Source: Poriferisulfidus sp963668445 (GTDB taxonomy: Bacteria; Pseudomonadota; Gammaproteobacteria; Poriferisulfidales; Poriferisulfidaceae). Taken from it: DNA of 64,000 nt. The stretch's first letter is position 1. Each line of letters starts with the position of its first letter. Location: contig OY764335.1 of NCBI GenBank assembly GCA_963668445.1, forward strand, positions 1,674,001-1,738,000, read 5' to 3'. Below are positions 42,400-51,374 of the stretch, piece by piece. Under the pieces are notes generated by a model that was given only the letters and a program-made list of their open reading frames with translations, was not told the origin of the DNA and ran no database searches. The position numbers and the translations under genes were made by a program.

Positions 42400-43479
42400 G
42401 TGCGCGAACTGACCGTCCCCCTGAAGGATGCCGCTTATCCGATTTTGATTGGAGAGCGCCTGCTGCAAGATTCCGCCGCATGGGCGTCCTGCATGGGCTC
42501 GGCCGCCGTGCTGGTGACGCAGCCGAATGTCGAGGCCTACGCCCGTCCGCTGGCAGCTGCGCTGGGTCCGGCATGCCGCGGCTGCTACGTGCTGCCGGAC
42601 GGCGAACCGCACAAGACGCTGGAGACCCTCAACGGGCTCTACACTTGGCTTCTGGAACACGGATGCGGGCGCGACATCACGCTGGTCGCGGTCGGCGGCG
42701 GCGTGGTCGGCGACATCACAGGCTTTGCGGCCGCCACCTACATGCGCGGCGTGCCTTTCGTGCAAGTGCCCACCACGCTGCTCGCCCAGGTCGATGCGTC
42801 CATGGGCGGCAAGACCGGCGTCAACCACCCGCTGGGCAAAAACATGATCGGCGCCTTCTGGCAGCCGCAAGCCGTGCTGATCGATCCGGCGACCCTGCGC
42901 AGCCTGCCGGAACGCGAGCTGCACGCTGGCATGGCCGAAGTCATCAAATACGGACTGCTGGGCGAGGCCGAATTCTTCGCTTGGCTGGAAGAAAGCCTCG
43001 ATGCCGTACTGGCGCTGGAGCCGGATGCGCTGGCGCATGCCATCGAGACGTCGTGCCGCTGCAAGGCGCGCATCGTGGCCGACGACGAACGCGAACGCAC
43101 GGGCCGGCGGGCGCTGCTGAATCTGGGGCATACCTTCGCGCATGCCATCGAGACCGAACAGAACTACGCGCAATGGCACCACGGCGAAGCGGTCGCCTGC
43201 GGCATGGTGCTGGCCGCTGATCTGTCAGCGCGCATGGCATGGATCGAGGCGGCGGACGCGCAGCGGGTGCGGACGCTTCTGGAACGTGCGGCGCTGCCCA
43301 CACGGCTGCCGCCAGAACTCGATCCGCAGCGCCTGCGCCGGCATATGCAGCACGACAAGAAGAACGCCGCCGGGCAATTGCGGCTGGTGCTGCTGCGCGG
43401 CATCGGCCATGCGGAGGTCACCGACCGGGTCGATGAGCGGCTGCTTGCCGACACGCTGGCGGCGGGTGCGGACCGCTGA
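42400..43479 (+). CDS. aroB: 3-dehydroquinate synthase AroB
   Basis: Second shikimate pathway enzyme; cyclises DAHP using NAD and a divalent metal. The 359 residues contain DGEPHKTLET, the NAD segment GGGVVGDITGFAAATYMRG, MGGKTGVNHPLGKNMIGAFWQP and the metal ligands Glu in GMAEVIKYG, His in NLGHTFAHAIE and His in WHHGEAVA. Start is GTG 42400. TACAAT at 42360-42365 could provide a separate promoter. Its stop overlaps the dgt ATG (TGATG). Confidence 0.96.
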   Translation: MRELTVPLKDAAYPILIGERLLQDSAAWASCMGSAAVLVTQPNVEAYARPLAAALGPACRGCYVLPDGEPHKTLETLNGLYTWLLEHGCGRDITLVAVGGGVVGDITGFAAATYMRGVPFVQVPTTLLAQVDASMGGKTGVNHPLGKNMIGAFWQPQAVLIDPATLRSLPERELHAGMAEVIKYGLLGEAEFFAWLEESLDAVLALEPDALAHAIETSCRCKARIVADDERERTGRRALLNLGHTFAHAIETEQNYAQWHHGEAVACGMVLAADLSARMAWIEAADAQRVRTLLERAALPTRLPPELDPQRLRRHMQHDKKNAAGQLRLVLLRGIGHAEVTDRVDERLLADTLAAGADR

Positions 43480-44678
43480 TGGCCGTCGACCCGCTGCGCG
43501 CCTACGCCGGCCAGGCGCACGGCAACGAACTGGTGCCTTGCGCGGCGAGCGAGCGCCATACGCACGGGCGCATGCATCCGGAGCCAGAGGACGACCACCG
43601 CACGCTGTACCAGCGCGATTGCGACCGCATCATCCACTCGGCGGCCTTCCGAAGCCTGGAGTACAAGACGCAAGTGCTGGTGAACCATGCGGACGGCCTG
43701 TTCCGCACCCGGCTGACGCACAGCATGGAAGTCGCCAAGCTGGCGCGGGCGCTGGCGCGGGCGTTGCGGCTCAACGAAGATCTGGCGGAAGCGATCGCGC
43801 TGGCACACGATCTGGGGCATACGCCGTTCGGCCACATCGGGCAAGAGACCTTGAACCGCTGTACGCAGGAGTACGGCGGCTTCGAGCACAATGTGCAATC
43901 GTTGCGCGTCATTGACGAACTGGAGCACAAATACGCGGACTTCGCCGGACTCAACCTGAGCTTCGAAACGCGCGAAGGCATCCTGAAGCGCTGCCGCCCC
44001 GAACTGGCGAAGCAGTTGGGCCCGGTCGGCGCACGCTTTCTGGATGGCGGCCAGCCGACGCTGGAGGCGCAGCTGGTCGACCTCGCAGACCGGGTGGCCT
44101 ACACCAACCATGATCTGGACGACGGCCTGCGTCTGGGCCTGCTGGAACTGGAGGCCGTGCAAGAGCTCAAGCTGTACGCACGCGCCTATCAGGCGGCCGT
44201 CGAAGCCGCGCCGAAGCGGTCGCGGCATTCGCTGCTGCACGAAACGAATCGGCGCCTCATCAACGCCATGATGGACGACTTGATCGGCACGACCGGCGAA
44301 CGCCTCGCACAGGCCGCGCCGGCGTCGCCGCAGGCGGTGCGCGAGCATGGCAAACCGCTGGCCGGATTCAGCGCCGCCATGCGTCAGGAACTGGCGCCGC
44401 TGAGCCGCTTCCTGCACGAGCACTACTACAGCCACTACCAATTGCGCCGCATGCACATGAAAGCGACCCAAATCATCGAACGCCTGTTCGGGACCTTTCT
44501 GGAAGATCCGAAGTTGCTGCCGACCGAACCGTACGCGCAGGTCCGAAACAAGGAGGAGCGCCGCGGCGAAGCCGGGCGGGCGCGGGCCATCGCCGATTAT
44601 ATCGCCAGCCTCAGCGATCGGCGCATTCTGTCCGAGTACCGCAGGATTTTCGACGTCACGGACCGCATCGAACTGTAG
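43479..44678 (+). CDS. dgt: Deoxyguanosinetriphosphate triphosphohydrolase-like protein
   Basis: HD-domain dNTPase that releases tripolyphosphate from dGTP or other dNTPs. The 399 residues have the HD metal motif: RLTHSMEVA (His), AHDLGHTPFGH (HD plus next His), FEHNVQSLR and DLADRVAYTNHDLDD (Asp). The N-terminal DDHRTLYQRDCDRIIHSAAFRSLEYKTQV block marks the dGTPase class. It is translationally coupled to aroB, an arrangement also seen in Pseudomonas-like genomes. Substrate range cannot be told from the sequence. Confidence 0.93.
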   Translation: MAVDPLRAYAGQAHGNELVPCAASERHTHGRMHPEPEDDHRTLYQRDCDRIIHSAAFRSLEYKTQVLVNHADGLFRTRLTHSMEVAKLARALARALRLNEDLAEAIALAHDLGHTPFGHIGQETLNRCTQEYGGFEHNVQSLRVIDELEHKYADFAGLNLSFETREGILKRCRPELAKQLGPVGARFLDGGQPTLEAQLVDLADRVAYTNHDLDDGLRLGLLELEAVQELKLYARAYQAAVEAAPKRSRHSLLHETNRRLINAMMDDLIGTTGERLAQAAPASPQAVREHGKPLAGFSAAMRQELAPLSRFLHEHYYSHYQLRRMHMKATQIIERLFGTFLEDPKLLPTEPYAQVRNKEERRGEAGRARAIADYIASLSDRRILSEYRRIFDVTDRIEL

Positions 44679-44697
44679 GCGCGCCCCTGTACGGACG

Positions 44698-44725
44698 CAG
44701 GACGCAACGTCCTGAATGCTACAAT
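44698..44725 (+). promoter_or_regulatory. glyQ promoter region with perfect inverted repeat
   Basis: CAGGACG-CAA-CGTCCTG at 44698-44714 is a perfect 7-bp repeat with a 3-base loop, six bases ahead of TACAAT (44720-44725), a likely -10, with glyQ ATG at 44768. The repeat covers where a -35 would be. It could be the dgt terminator stem (no T run follows) or an operator. Confidence 0.45.
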
Positions 44726-44767
44726 TTTTCCCGGCAGAAGCGCCCTGCCTCCGCCCGCCGCGACGCC

Positions 44768-45625
44768 ATGACCATTCAGGAACTCATCCGCCGACTGGAG
44801 CAGTACTGGGCGGCGCAAGGCTGCGTGCTGCTGCCGGCCTACGACCTGCCGATGGGCGCGGCGACCTTCCACCCGGAAGTCTTTCTGCGCGCGCTCGATG
44901 CACGACCATGGCGCAGCGCGTTCGTGCAGCCGTGCCGCCGGCCGACGGACGGGCGCTACGGCGAAAACCCCAACCGCCTGCAGCGCTACTACCAGTTCCA
45001 GGTCGTGCTGAAGCCCGCGCCGGACGACATCCAGCAGCAGTACTTGGATTCGCTGGTCGCTTTGGGAATCGCGCTGGACCGCAACGACGTGCGCTTCGTC
45101 GAGGACGATTGGGAATCGCCGACGCTGGGCGCTTGGGGGCTCGGCTGGGAGGTGCAGCTCAACGGCATGGAGATCAGCCAGTTCACGTACTTCCAACAGG
45201 CCGGCGGCCTGGAATGCCGGCCGCCGCTCGGCGAAATCACCTACGGCATCGAACGCGTGGCAATGCTGCTGCAGGATGCCGACAATGTGTTCGATCTGAT
45301 TTGGAGCGGCTCCGGCCCGGACGCGGTCACCTACCGAGACCTGTTCCTGCGCAACGAACAGGAGCAATCGCACTACAACTTCGAACAGGCGGACATCGAA
45401 AGCCTGCGGCGCTATTATGCGGAACTGGAACAGGAATGCGACCGGATGATTCGCGGCGGCTTGCCGCTGCCGGCCTACGAGCAGCTAATCGGCTGTTCGC
45501 ATGTCTTCAATCTGCTGGATGCGCGCCACGCCATTTCCGTTACGGAGCGGCAACAATGCATTCTGCGCATCCGCCAGCGCGCCCAGCGGATTGCCGAAAT
45601 CTATGCCGCGCCTGCGGCCTCCTGA
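44768..45625 (+). CDS. glyQ: Glycyl-tRNA synthetase alpha subunit
   Basis: Catalytic subunit of the tetrameric (alpha2-beta2) glycyl-tRNA synthetase. The 285 residues show MTIQELIRRLEQYWAAQGCVLL, FLRALDARPWRSAFVQPCRRPTDGRYG, the QFQVVLKP strand and FTYFQQAGGLEC, the family blocks. ATG 44768 is clear. glyS follows 20 bases after the stop. A perfect 7-bp inverted repeat and a -10-like TACAAT lie just upstream. Confidence 0.97.
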   Translation: MTIQELIRRLEQYWAAQGCVLLPAYDLPMGAATFHPEVFLRALDARPWRSAFVQPCRRPTDGRYGENPNRLQRYYQFQVVLKPAPDDIQQQYLDSLVALGIALDRNDVRFVEDDWESPTLGAWGLGWEVQLNGMEISQFTYFQQAGGLECRPPLGEITYGIERVAMLLQDADNVFDLIWSGSGPDAVTYRDLFLRNEQEQSHYNFEQADIESLRRYYAELEQECDRMIRGGLPLPAYEQLIGCSHVFNLLDARHAISVTERQQCILRIRQRAQRIAEIYAAPAAS

Positions 45626-45644
45626 ACGCATCCGTCCCGCCGCC

Positions 45645-47777
45645 ATGACGCCGCCGAAGACCGTACTGTTCGAACTCGGCACGGAAGAGCTTCCGGCACG
45701 CGCCCAAGCCGAACTCGCGCCCGCTTTGGCCGCCAACGCCATCGCCGGATTGAAGGCGGCGCGACTGGCCCATGGCGCAACCGTGCAAACCTACGCGACG
45801 CCCCGGCGCCTAGCGCTCGCCATCCCCGAAGTCGCCGCGCAAACGGCACCCGACATGCAGACCCGCAAAGGCCCATCCGTACAGGCCGCCTTCGATGCCG
45901 ACGGCCAGCCGACGCCGGCACTGTTGGGCTTCATTCGAAGCTGCACAGCCTCGCCCGAGCAAGTGGCGCGCTGGCAGACCGGCAAAGACCGGCTGCGAAC
46001 CGGCAAGGGCGAATGGCTCGAGTTCCGCACCACCACGCCCGCACGCGACGCCTGCGGCCTGCTGCCGGACATTCTGGCGCGGGCGGTCGACGGATTGCCG
46101 CTGCACAAGCGCATGCGCTGGGGCGAACATGCGGCAAACTTCGTGCGGCCGGTGCGCTGGATCGTCCTGATGTATGGCGACGAGCCCGTGCCCGGCACGA
46201 TCATGGACCTGCCGTGCGGCCGCACTTCCCGAGGGCATCGCTTTTTGGGGCGGCACGAAATCCCTTTGCAGGATGCCGATAGCTACGCGGCGACCCTGCA
46301 AGAGGACGGACAGGTCGTGGCGGATGCCGCCATCCGGCGCGACCGGATTGCGACGCAGATAGCCGACCTCGAAAAGCGACTGGGCGCCCGGGCCTCGATG
46401 CCGGAAACCTTGCTGGACGAAGCCTGCGCCGGCACGGAATGGCCGACTGTGCTATCGGCCGCGATGGATGCATCGCACGCGGCATTGCCTGCGGAAGTCA
46501 TCACCGCCGTACTGGAAGACCAGCAGCAGTATTTTTCCTTGCGTCGCCCGGACGGCGGCCTAGCCGACGAGTTTCTGGTTGTCGCCAATGTGCCGGATAC
46601 GACCGGAGTGATTCGGGCCGGTGCCGAACGCGTGGTGCGCTCGCGTCTGGAAGACGCCGCCTTCTATCTGAAGCAGGACCGGCTGCGAACGCTTGAGTCC
46701 CGCGTGCCGGATTTGGAGCATGTCACCTTCCATCGCCGGCTGGGCACCATGCTGGCACGAACGCAACGCATCGCGGAACTGGCGGCTGGGCTGGCGCAGG
46801 AGCATAACGCGGACGTGGACACCGTACGCCGCGCCGCACAGCTATGCAAAGCCGATTTGGGCACCGACATGGTGCAATCCTTTCCCAAACTGCAAGGCAT
46901 CATGGGGGCGCATTATGCCGACGACGACGACGAGGCGGCAAATGTCGGCCGCGCCATTGCGGAACATTACCAGCCGCGCCATGCCCGCGACACCTTGCCG
47001 CAGACTGCGGCAGGGCAACTGCTGGCGCTGGCTGACCGGCTGGACATGCTGGCGGGCATCTTCTGCATCGACGAAGTGCCCACGGGCTCGCGGGACCCGC
47101 TGGGTGTGCGCCGAGCCGCCTACGGCGTGCTGCGTCTGGTTATCGAATGCCGACTGGAGCCGGACCTTCCGGCATGGCTGGGTCGAGCCTGCGCGAACCA
47201 TTCCGAAGCGTTGCGCGATGCCGATGCATCCGCCTCGGCACCGGACGCAATCCTAAACTATCTGGCGGAGCGCATGCTGGCCTACGGCGTCGAGCAGGGC
47301 CATGCCAAGGACACGGTCCGCGCCGTGCTGAAGCTCCGGCATGCGAACCTGCTGGAAGCTTTCGAGCGAATCGCAGCCGTGTCTGCCTTCCGCGCCCAGC
47401 CGCCGGCTCAGGTGCTAATCGAAACGAGCCGGCGGATCCGCAACATTCTGCGGGATGCCGGCGATGCCGGGCAGGGCGCCATCGACCCGGCCCTGCTGAC
47501 GGAACCGGCCGAGCAGGCCTTGCATCGCCGACTGGATGCCGTCAGCCAGAAGGTCGATGAAGACTGCCGCCAGCGCCGTTATCCGCAAGCGCTGTCCGCG
47601 CTGTGCTCGCTGGCCGAACCGGTCGGGAATTTTTTCGCACAGGTACTAGTCATGACGGACGACGAGAAAATGCGGCATAATCGCATCCGGCTTCTGTCCC
47701 GCTTGAACCTGTTGCTGTCCCATCGAATCGCGGATTTCACACGCTTGCAAACCAACTCTGCCGAGGAGGCCTCCTGA
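45645..47777 (+). CDS. glyS: Glycyl-tRNA synthetase beta subunit
   Basis: tRNA-binding subunit of the bacterial glycyl-tRNA synthetase. The 710 residues begin TVLFELGTEELPAR, the family start, and include a core with QTRKGPSV, FHRRLGTMLARTQRI and AQLCKADLGTDMVQSFPKLQG. A central HD-like domain and a C-terminal DALR-like anticodon-binding domain end at NFFAQVLVMTDDEKMRHNRI. ATG 45645 sits at the conserved start although the frame is open back into glyQ. gmhB begins one base after the stop. Confidence 0.96.
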   Translation: MTPPKTVLFELGTEELPARAQAELAPALAANAIAGLKAARLAHGATVQTYATPRRLALAIPEVAAQTAPDMQTRKGPSVQAAFDADGQPTPALLGFIRSCTASPEQVARWQTGKDRLRTGKGEWLEFRTTTPARDACGLLPDILARAVDGLPLHKRMRWGEHAANFVRPVRWIVLMYGDEPVPGTIMDLPCGRTSRGHRFLGRHEIPLQDADSYAATLQEDGQVVADAAIRRDRIATQIADLEKRLGARASMPETLLDEACAGTEWPTVLSAAMDASHAALPAEVITAVLEDQQQYFSLRRPDGGLADEFLVVANVPDTTGVIRAGAERVVRSRLEDAAFYLKQDRLRTLESRVPDLEHVTFHRRLGTMLARTQRIAELAAGLAQEHNADVDTVRRAAQLCKADLGTDMVQSFPKLQGIMGAHYADDDDEAANVGRAIAEHYQPRHARDTLPQTAAGQLLALADRLDMLAGIFCIDEVPTGSRDPLGVRRAAYGVLRLVIECRLEPDLPAWLGRACANHSEALRDADASASAPDAILNYLAERMLAYGVEQGHAKDTVRAVLKLRHANLLEAFERIAAVSAFRAQPPAQVLIETSRRIRNILRDAGDAGQGAIDPALLTEPAEQALHRRLDAVSQKVDEDCRQRRYPQALSALCSLAEPVGNFFAQVLVMTDDEKMRHNRIRLLSRLNLLLSHRIADFTRLQTNSAEEAS

Positions 47778-47778
47778 C

Positions 47779-48330
47779 ATGAAACTGGTCATTCTGGACC
47801 GCGACGGCGTCCTGAACAAGGAACACGAGGATTTCATCAAAACGCCTGAGGAGTGGGAACCCATCGAAAGCAGCATGGCCGCCGTGGCGCAGCTGAACGA
47901 GGCGGGCTACCGCGTGATGCTCGCCACCAACCAGTCGGGGCTCGGCCGCGGGCTGCTGGACATGGCGACCCTCAACCGCATACACATGAAGATGCACAAC
48001 GCGCTGGGCCGCTTCGGCGGCTGGGTGGACGCCATCTTCTTCTGCCCGGACGCGCCGGGCACCGGCAGCAAATGCCGCAAGCCGGAACCCGGCCTGCTGC
48101 ACGAAATTTCTCGGCATTGCAATATGAAGCTGGACGGCGTGCCGATGGTCGGCGACAAGATGTCCGACATCCAAGCCGCACTCGCCGGCGGCGCCCAGCC
48201 GATTCTGGTGCGCACCGGATACGGGGCACGGACCGAACGCAGCGGCAAGCTGCCGGACGGAGTACCGGTCTACGACGATCTGATGGCGTTCGTCAACGAG
48301 TTCCTGGAGAAGCATCCCGACGACGCATGA
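47779..48330 (+). CDS. gmhB: D-glycero-beta-D-manno-heptose 1,7-bisphosphate 7-phosphatase GmhB
   Basis: HAD phosphatase of the LPS heptose pathway, acting between the two HldE reactions. The 183 residues have the HAD motif LDRDGVLN near the start, LATNQSGLGRG (motif II), CRKPEPGLL (Lys of motif III) and MVGDKMSDIQAA. The zinc loop that in E. coli reads CxH...CxC is short here (CPDAPGTGSKC), so zinc may be lost or held differently. It overlaps plsC by four bases (ATGA). hldE, which uses the same pathway, is in this window at 54222. Confidence 0.92.
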   Translation: MKLVILDRDGVLNKEHEDFIKTPEEWEPIESSMAAVAQLNEAGYRVMLATNQSGLGRGLLDMATLNRIHMKMHNALGRFGGWVDAIFFCPDAPGTGSKCRKPEPGLLHEISRHCNMKLDGVPMVGDKMSDIQAALAGGAQPILVRTGYGARTERSGKLPDGVPVYDDLMAFVNEFLEKHPDDA

Positions 48331-49040
48331 GGACGCTCCGCTCGGCGGTCTTGTACGCGGGCCTCATCGCGCTCAGTCTGGCCATCGGCCTCCTGTCGCC
48401 TGTGGCGCTGCTGCTGCCGCTGCGGCCAGGCCATTGGCTGATGACCCGCTGGAATATCGCGGCACTGATGTGGATCCGGCTCTGCTGCGGCATACGCTAC
48501 GATGTCCAGGGCCGGGAAAACATCCCGCCAACCGGCCCCTACGTTGTCCTGTCCAACCACCAGTCGGCTTTTGAAACGATTCTGATGATGGTGCTGTTCC
48601 CGCACCCGACCTTCGTGCTGCGCCGCTCGCTGCTGCGCATCCCTTTTTTCGGCTGGGGCCTGGCGGCGACCCGGCCCATTGCCATCGATCGGGGCTCTCC
48701 ATTGCAAAGCTTCAAACGAATGATGGAACAGGCGCGCAAGCGGCTTGAACAGAAGCAGGTGATCGTCATCTACCCGGAGGGCACGCGCACCCCTGCCGGA
48801 ACCAGCCGACCTTATCTGACCGGAGGGGCGCACATCGCGGTGCGCAACGGCGTGCCGCTCTTGCCGGTCGCGCACAACGCCGGACGCTTCTGGCCGCGCT
48901 CGTTCCGGAAGCAGCCCGGCACCATCACCGTGCGCATCGGCCGGCCCATCCAAGCGGACGGCATGAGCGCCGCCGACCTGAACGCACAGGCGCGAAACTG
49001 GATTCTGGAAGCCGGTGCGCAGTTGTCGCCGCCAGCCTGA
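48327..49040 (+). CDS. plsC: 1-acyl-sn-glycerol-3-phosphate acyltransferase
   Basis: Membrane-associated acyltransferase that makes phosphatidate from lysophosphatidate. The 237 residues have one N-terminal hydrophobic stretch (LYAGLIALSLAIGLLSPVALLLPL), the acceptor motif NHQSAFET, a form with Glu in place of the usual HX4D Asp seen in several proteobacterial PlsC proteins, and YPEGTRTPAG for the glycerol phosphate. The start overlaps the gmhB stop. The stop faces the tas stop with one base between them. It may instead be a paralog acting on other lipids. Confidence 0.88.
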   Translation: MRTLRSAVLYAGLIALSLAIGLLSPVALLLPLRPGHWLMTRWNIAALMWIRLCCGIRYDVQGRENIPPTGPYVVLSNHQSAFETILMMVLFPHPTFVLRRSLLRIPFFGWGLAATRPIAIDRGSPLQSFKRMMEQARKRLEQKQVIVIYPEGTRTPAGTSRPYLTGGAHIAVRNGVPLLPVAHNAGRFWPRSFRKQPGTITVRIGRPIQADGMSAADLNAQARNWILEAGAQLSPPA

Positions 49041-49041
49041 T

Positions 49042-50079
49042 TCAGGGCGCCGGATTCGGGCGGGCTTCGTGGACCGCTTCGAGCGCCGGCCACAGCGCCT
49101 CCGGCAATTCCAGTTCGGCGCTGCCTAGATTTTCTTCCAGTTGCGCCGGTGTCGTCGCGCCGAGAATGACGCTGGTCACGAACGGCTGCTGCCGGATGAA
49201 ACTCAGTGCCATCTGGGCTGAAGACAGTCCATGCTCCCGCGCCAGCGCCACGTACTGCGCGGTGGCGGCCTGCGCCTGCGGATTGCTGTAGCGCGTGAAA
49301 TAGTTCCAGCGCTGCAGCCGTGCGCCTTCCGGCGGCTCCTGCAGATATTTCCCAGTCAGCACGCCGAAGCCAAGCGGCGAATAGGCCAAGAGTCCGCAGC
49401 GCTCGCGAATGGCGACCTCGGCCAGCCCGACCTCGAACGTCCGGTTGAGCAGGCTGTAGGGGTTCTGGATGGACGCGATGCGCGGCCCGGAAGCCTCCCG
49501 CGACAGACGCAGATATTCGGCCACGCCCCACGGCGTTTCGTTGGAGACGCCGATGGCGCGGATTTTTCCGGACTCGACCAGCCGGCCGAGGGTCTTGTAC
49601 GTCTCGGCGATAGGCACGGCATCGCCGTCGTCTTCATGGCGGTAGCCCAAGTGTCCGAAGTAGTTGGTATGGCGCTCCGGCCAATGCACCTGGTACAAAT
49701 CGATGTAATCCGTCTGCAGGCGGCGCAGGCTGTCGTCGACCGCCTGATGGATGTGGCGGGCATTCAGGCGCGGCCCGCCGCGCAGGTACTGCATCGCATC
49801 GCTAGGGCCTGCCACCTTGGTCGCCACGACGACCTGATCCCGCGCCACGCCGGAACCGGCCAGCCAACTGCCGACGTATTGTTCCGTCAGTCCTTGGGTG
49901 CTTTCGCTCGGCGGAATGGCATACATTTCGGCCGTATCAATGAAGTTGACGCCGTGCGCCACGGCGCAATCCAGTTGCCAATGCGCTTCGGCCTCGGAAT
50001 TCTGCTCGCCGAACGTCATGGTGCCCAGACACAGCGCGCTGACGCTGATGCCCGTATCGCCGAGCGGACGCATGTCCAT
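49042..50079 (-). CDS. tas: Aldo/keto reductase of the Tas family
   Basis: NADPH-dependent oxidoreductase; E. coli Tas is the closest form I recall and its physiological substrate is unclear. The 345 residues run parallel to Tas: LCLGTMTFGEQNSEAEAHWQLD, FIDTAEMYAIPPSE (Asp and Tyr of the catalytic set), LQTDYIDLYQVHWPERHTNYFG, IGVSNETPWGVAEYLRL, QNPYSLLNRTFEVGLAEV and LGATTPAQLEEN. Start ATG 50079 has GGAG eight bases away; ATG 50073 has GAGG six bases away. The small ferredoxin gene lies 2 bases upstream, so they share a message. Confidence 0.92.
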   Translation of the reverse strand: MDMRPLGDTGISVSALCLGTMTFGEQNSEAEAHWQLDCAVAHGVNFIDTAEMYAIPPSESTQGLTEQYVGSWLAGSGVARDQVVVATKVAGPSDAMQYLRGGPRLNARHIHQAVDDSLRRLQTDYIDLYQVHWPERHTNYFGHLGYRHEDDGDAVPIAETYKTLGRLVESGKIRAIGVSNETPWGVAEYLRLSREASGPRIASIQNPYSLLNRTFEVGLAEVAIRERCGLLAYSPLGFGVLTGKYLQEPPEGARLQRWNYFTRYSNPQAQAATAQYVALAREHGLSSAQMALSFIRQQPFVTSVILGATTPAQLEENLGSAELELPEALWPALEAVHEARPNPAP

Positions 50080-50081
50080 CC

Positions 50082-50387
50082 TCAAATCTCCAAATCCGCA
50101 ACCACGCGCCCGTGCTTCAAATGCTCCTCGATGATGCGATCCACATCGGCGCGGTTCCGGTAGCGGTACCAGACGCCTTCCGGATACACCACGACCACCG
50201 GCCCCTCGGCGCAACGGTCCAGACAGCCGGATTGGTTGATGCGCACCTGCCCGGCGCCATGCAGGCCGAGCGTCTTGCAACGCTGCTTGGCATAGTCCCG
50301 CATGGCCTGCGCGTCATGATCCTGGCAGCACGCTTCGTCTTCGCGGCGGTTGACGCAAAAGAATGCATGGCGCGTGTAGTATGGCAT
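50082..50387 (-). CDS. Small (2Fe-2S) ferredoxin-like protein
   Basis: A 101-residue thioredoxin-fold [2Fe-2S] protein. MPYYTRHAFFCVNRREDEACCQ has the first two cysteines (Cys11, then a pair at 20-21), and INQSGCLDRCAEGPVVVVYPEG gives the last two. This pattern and the ending YRYRNRADVDRIIEEHL match the (2Fe-2S) ferredoxin domain proteins. ATG 50387 is chosen because it starts the conserved region; earlier frame runs into the tRNA-Leu gene. It sits between tRNA-Leu and tas on the same strand. Role unknown; an electron-transfer role for tas is only a guess. Confidence 0.85.
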   Translation of the reverse strand: MPYYTRHAFFCVNRREDEACCQDHDAQAMRDYAKQRCKTLGLHGAGQVRINQSGCLDRCAEGPVVVVYPEGVWYRYRNRADVDRIIEEHLKHGRVVADLEI

Positions 50388-50436
50388 CAGGGCTATGGCG
50401 AACGAAAAAACGCATCGCAGCGCATATCCGTCAGCT

Positions 50437-50523
50437 GGTACCGAGAGTGGGACTCGAACCCACACGGGGGGCTACCCCACCGGATTTTGAGTCCGGCGCG
50501 TCTACCGATTCCGCCATCTCGGC
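50437..50523 (-). tRNA. tRNA-Leu (CAA)
   Basis: The minus strand reads acceptor GCCGAGA, D arm with GGTAGACGCG, anticodon loop CTCAAAA (CAA), a long variable arm (GGGGTAGCCCCC region), T arm GGGTTCGAGTCCC, acceptor TCTCGGT, discriminator A and encoded CCA ending at 50437. TATAAT on this strand at 50573-50568 is a likely -10. Confidence 0.96.
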
Positions 50524-50653
50524 CGGTCTGTGCTGAAAGTTGCGCAGATGCTCCGCCCAACGGCGCAATTATACGCAATGGTGCCGGAACAGACCGCATG
50601 AACCCGGAAGCCCGTAGAAGCCCGCTCGGATTCGCCTTGGAAGCGCGGCGAAC

Positions 50654-51289
50654 TCAGGCCAAGCCAAGCTGCTTGAGAATGCGCGCGCACGCCTCTTCCG
50701 CAGACAGATCGGAGACGTCCACCGTATGGCTGGCTATTTCCCGGTAGAGCGGGTCGCGTTCGTCGTGCATCTCTTTCAGGACGGCACGATAGTAGTTGTA
50801 TTCGCTGCCGGGAACGTGATAGGGTTCGCGTTCGCATTCGATCTGGGCCAGCACCGCCTCGGGATGCTTATCTCGCAATACCGGCCGGCTGCTCGGCGCT
50901 TCCAAATACTTCTTCATGTGGTTCCATTGGGAGGTCCGCGTAGCGTGCAGGTAGACCACAGTGCCGTATATAGTGAGAACGTGCCGATTGGCGCGGTCCA
51001 CGACGATGCCGGCGTCCGTCGTCAAGACAATGCCGCTTTGCTGCACCAGCGCCGCGATAATGTCGCGTTCGCGCATGCGGAATTTCGATTCCCGTCCGGA
51101 CCCGAAAATTTCCAGGATCGTCGATTCGGAGGCATCCTGCACGACGGCGTTGCTGTCGAAAAAGGCCCGCTCGGTTTTTGCCGCCAACAGCTCCCCGATG
51201 GCCGCCTTGCCGGCTCCGGCCGGCCCGACGAGGAAGATGTTGCCATGCCGCAATGCCGGGGCACGGGACTGTCCGCGCATCTCTACCAT
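50654..51289 (-). CDS. Degenerate shikimate-kinase-like protein
   Basis: Paralog of AroK in which key residues are changed. The 211 residues (ATG 51289, or 51280) contain GNIFLVGPAGAGKAAIG, a P-loop ending KA instead of KT; FFDSN in place of FVDSD; LTTDAGIV in place of the ASGGGAV loop; and FRMRER and RDPLY, which are kept. After the lid (SRPVLRDKH) there is an insert of about 25 residues, around HVPGSEYNYYRAVLKEMH. These changes hit magnesium and shikimate binding, so kinase activity on shikimate is doubtful. It follows the DUF2236 gene by 85 bases on the same strand. The fold is clear; the role is not. Confidence 0.75.
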   Translation of the reverse strand: MVEMRGQSRAPALRHGNIFLVGPAGAGKAAIGELLAAKTERAFFDSNAVVQDASESTILEIFGSGRESKFRMRERDIIAALVQQSGIVLTTDAGIVVDRANRHVLTIYGTVVYLHATRTSQWNHMKKYLEAPSSRPVLRDKHPEAVLAQIECEREPYHVPGSEYNYYRAVLKEMHDERDPLYREIASHTVDVSDLSAEEACARILKQLGLA

Positions 51290-51374
51290 GATGCCCGGCC
51301 TGCTTCGGCGGAGCGACGACCGCCGCCCCGACCCGCCTCGCCAAGAAGCCGCCCGGACGCCTTGCGTTGCCGCA

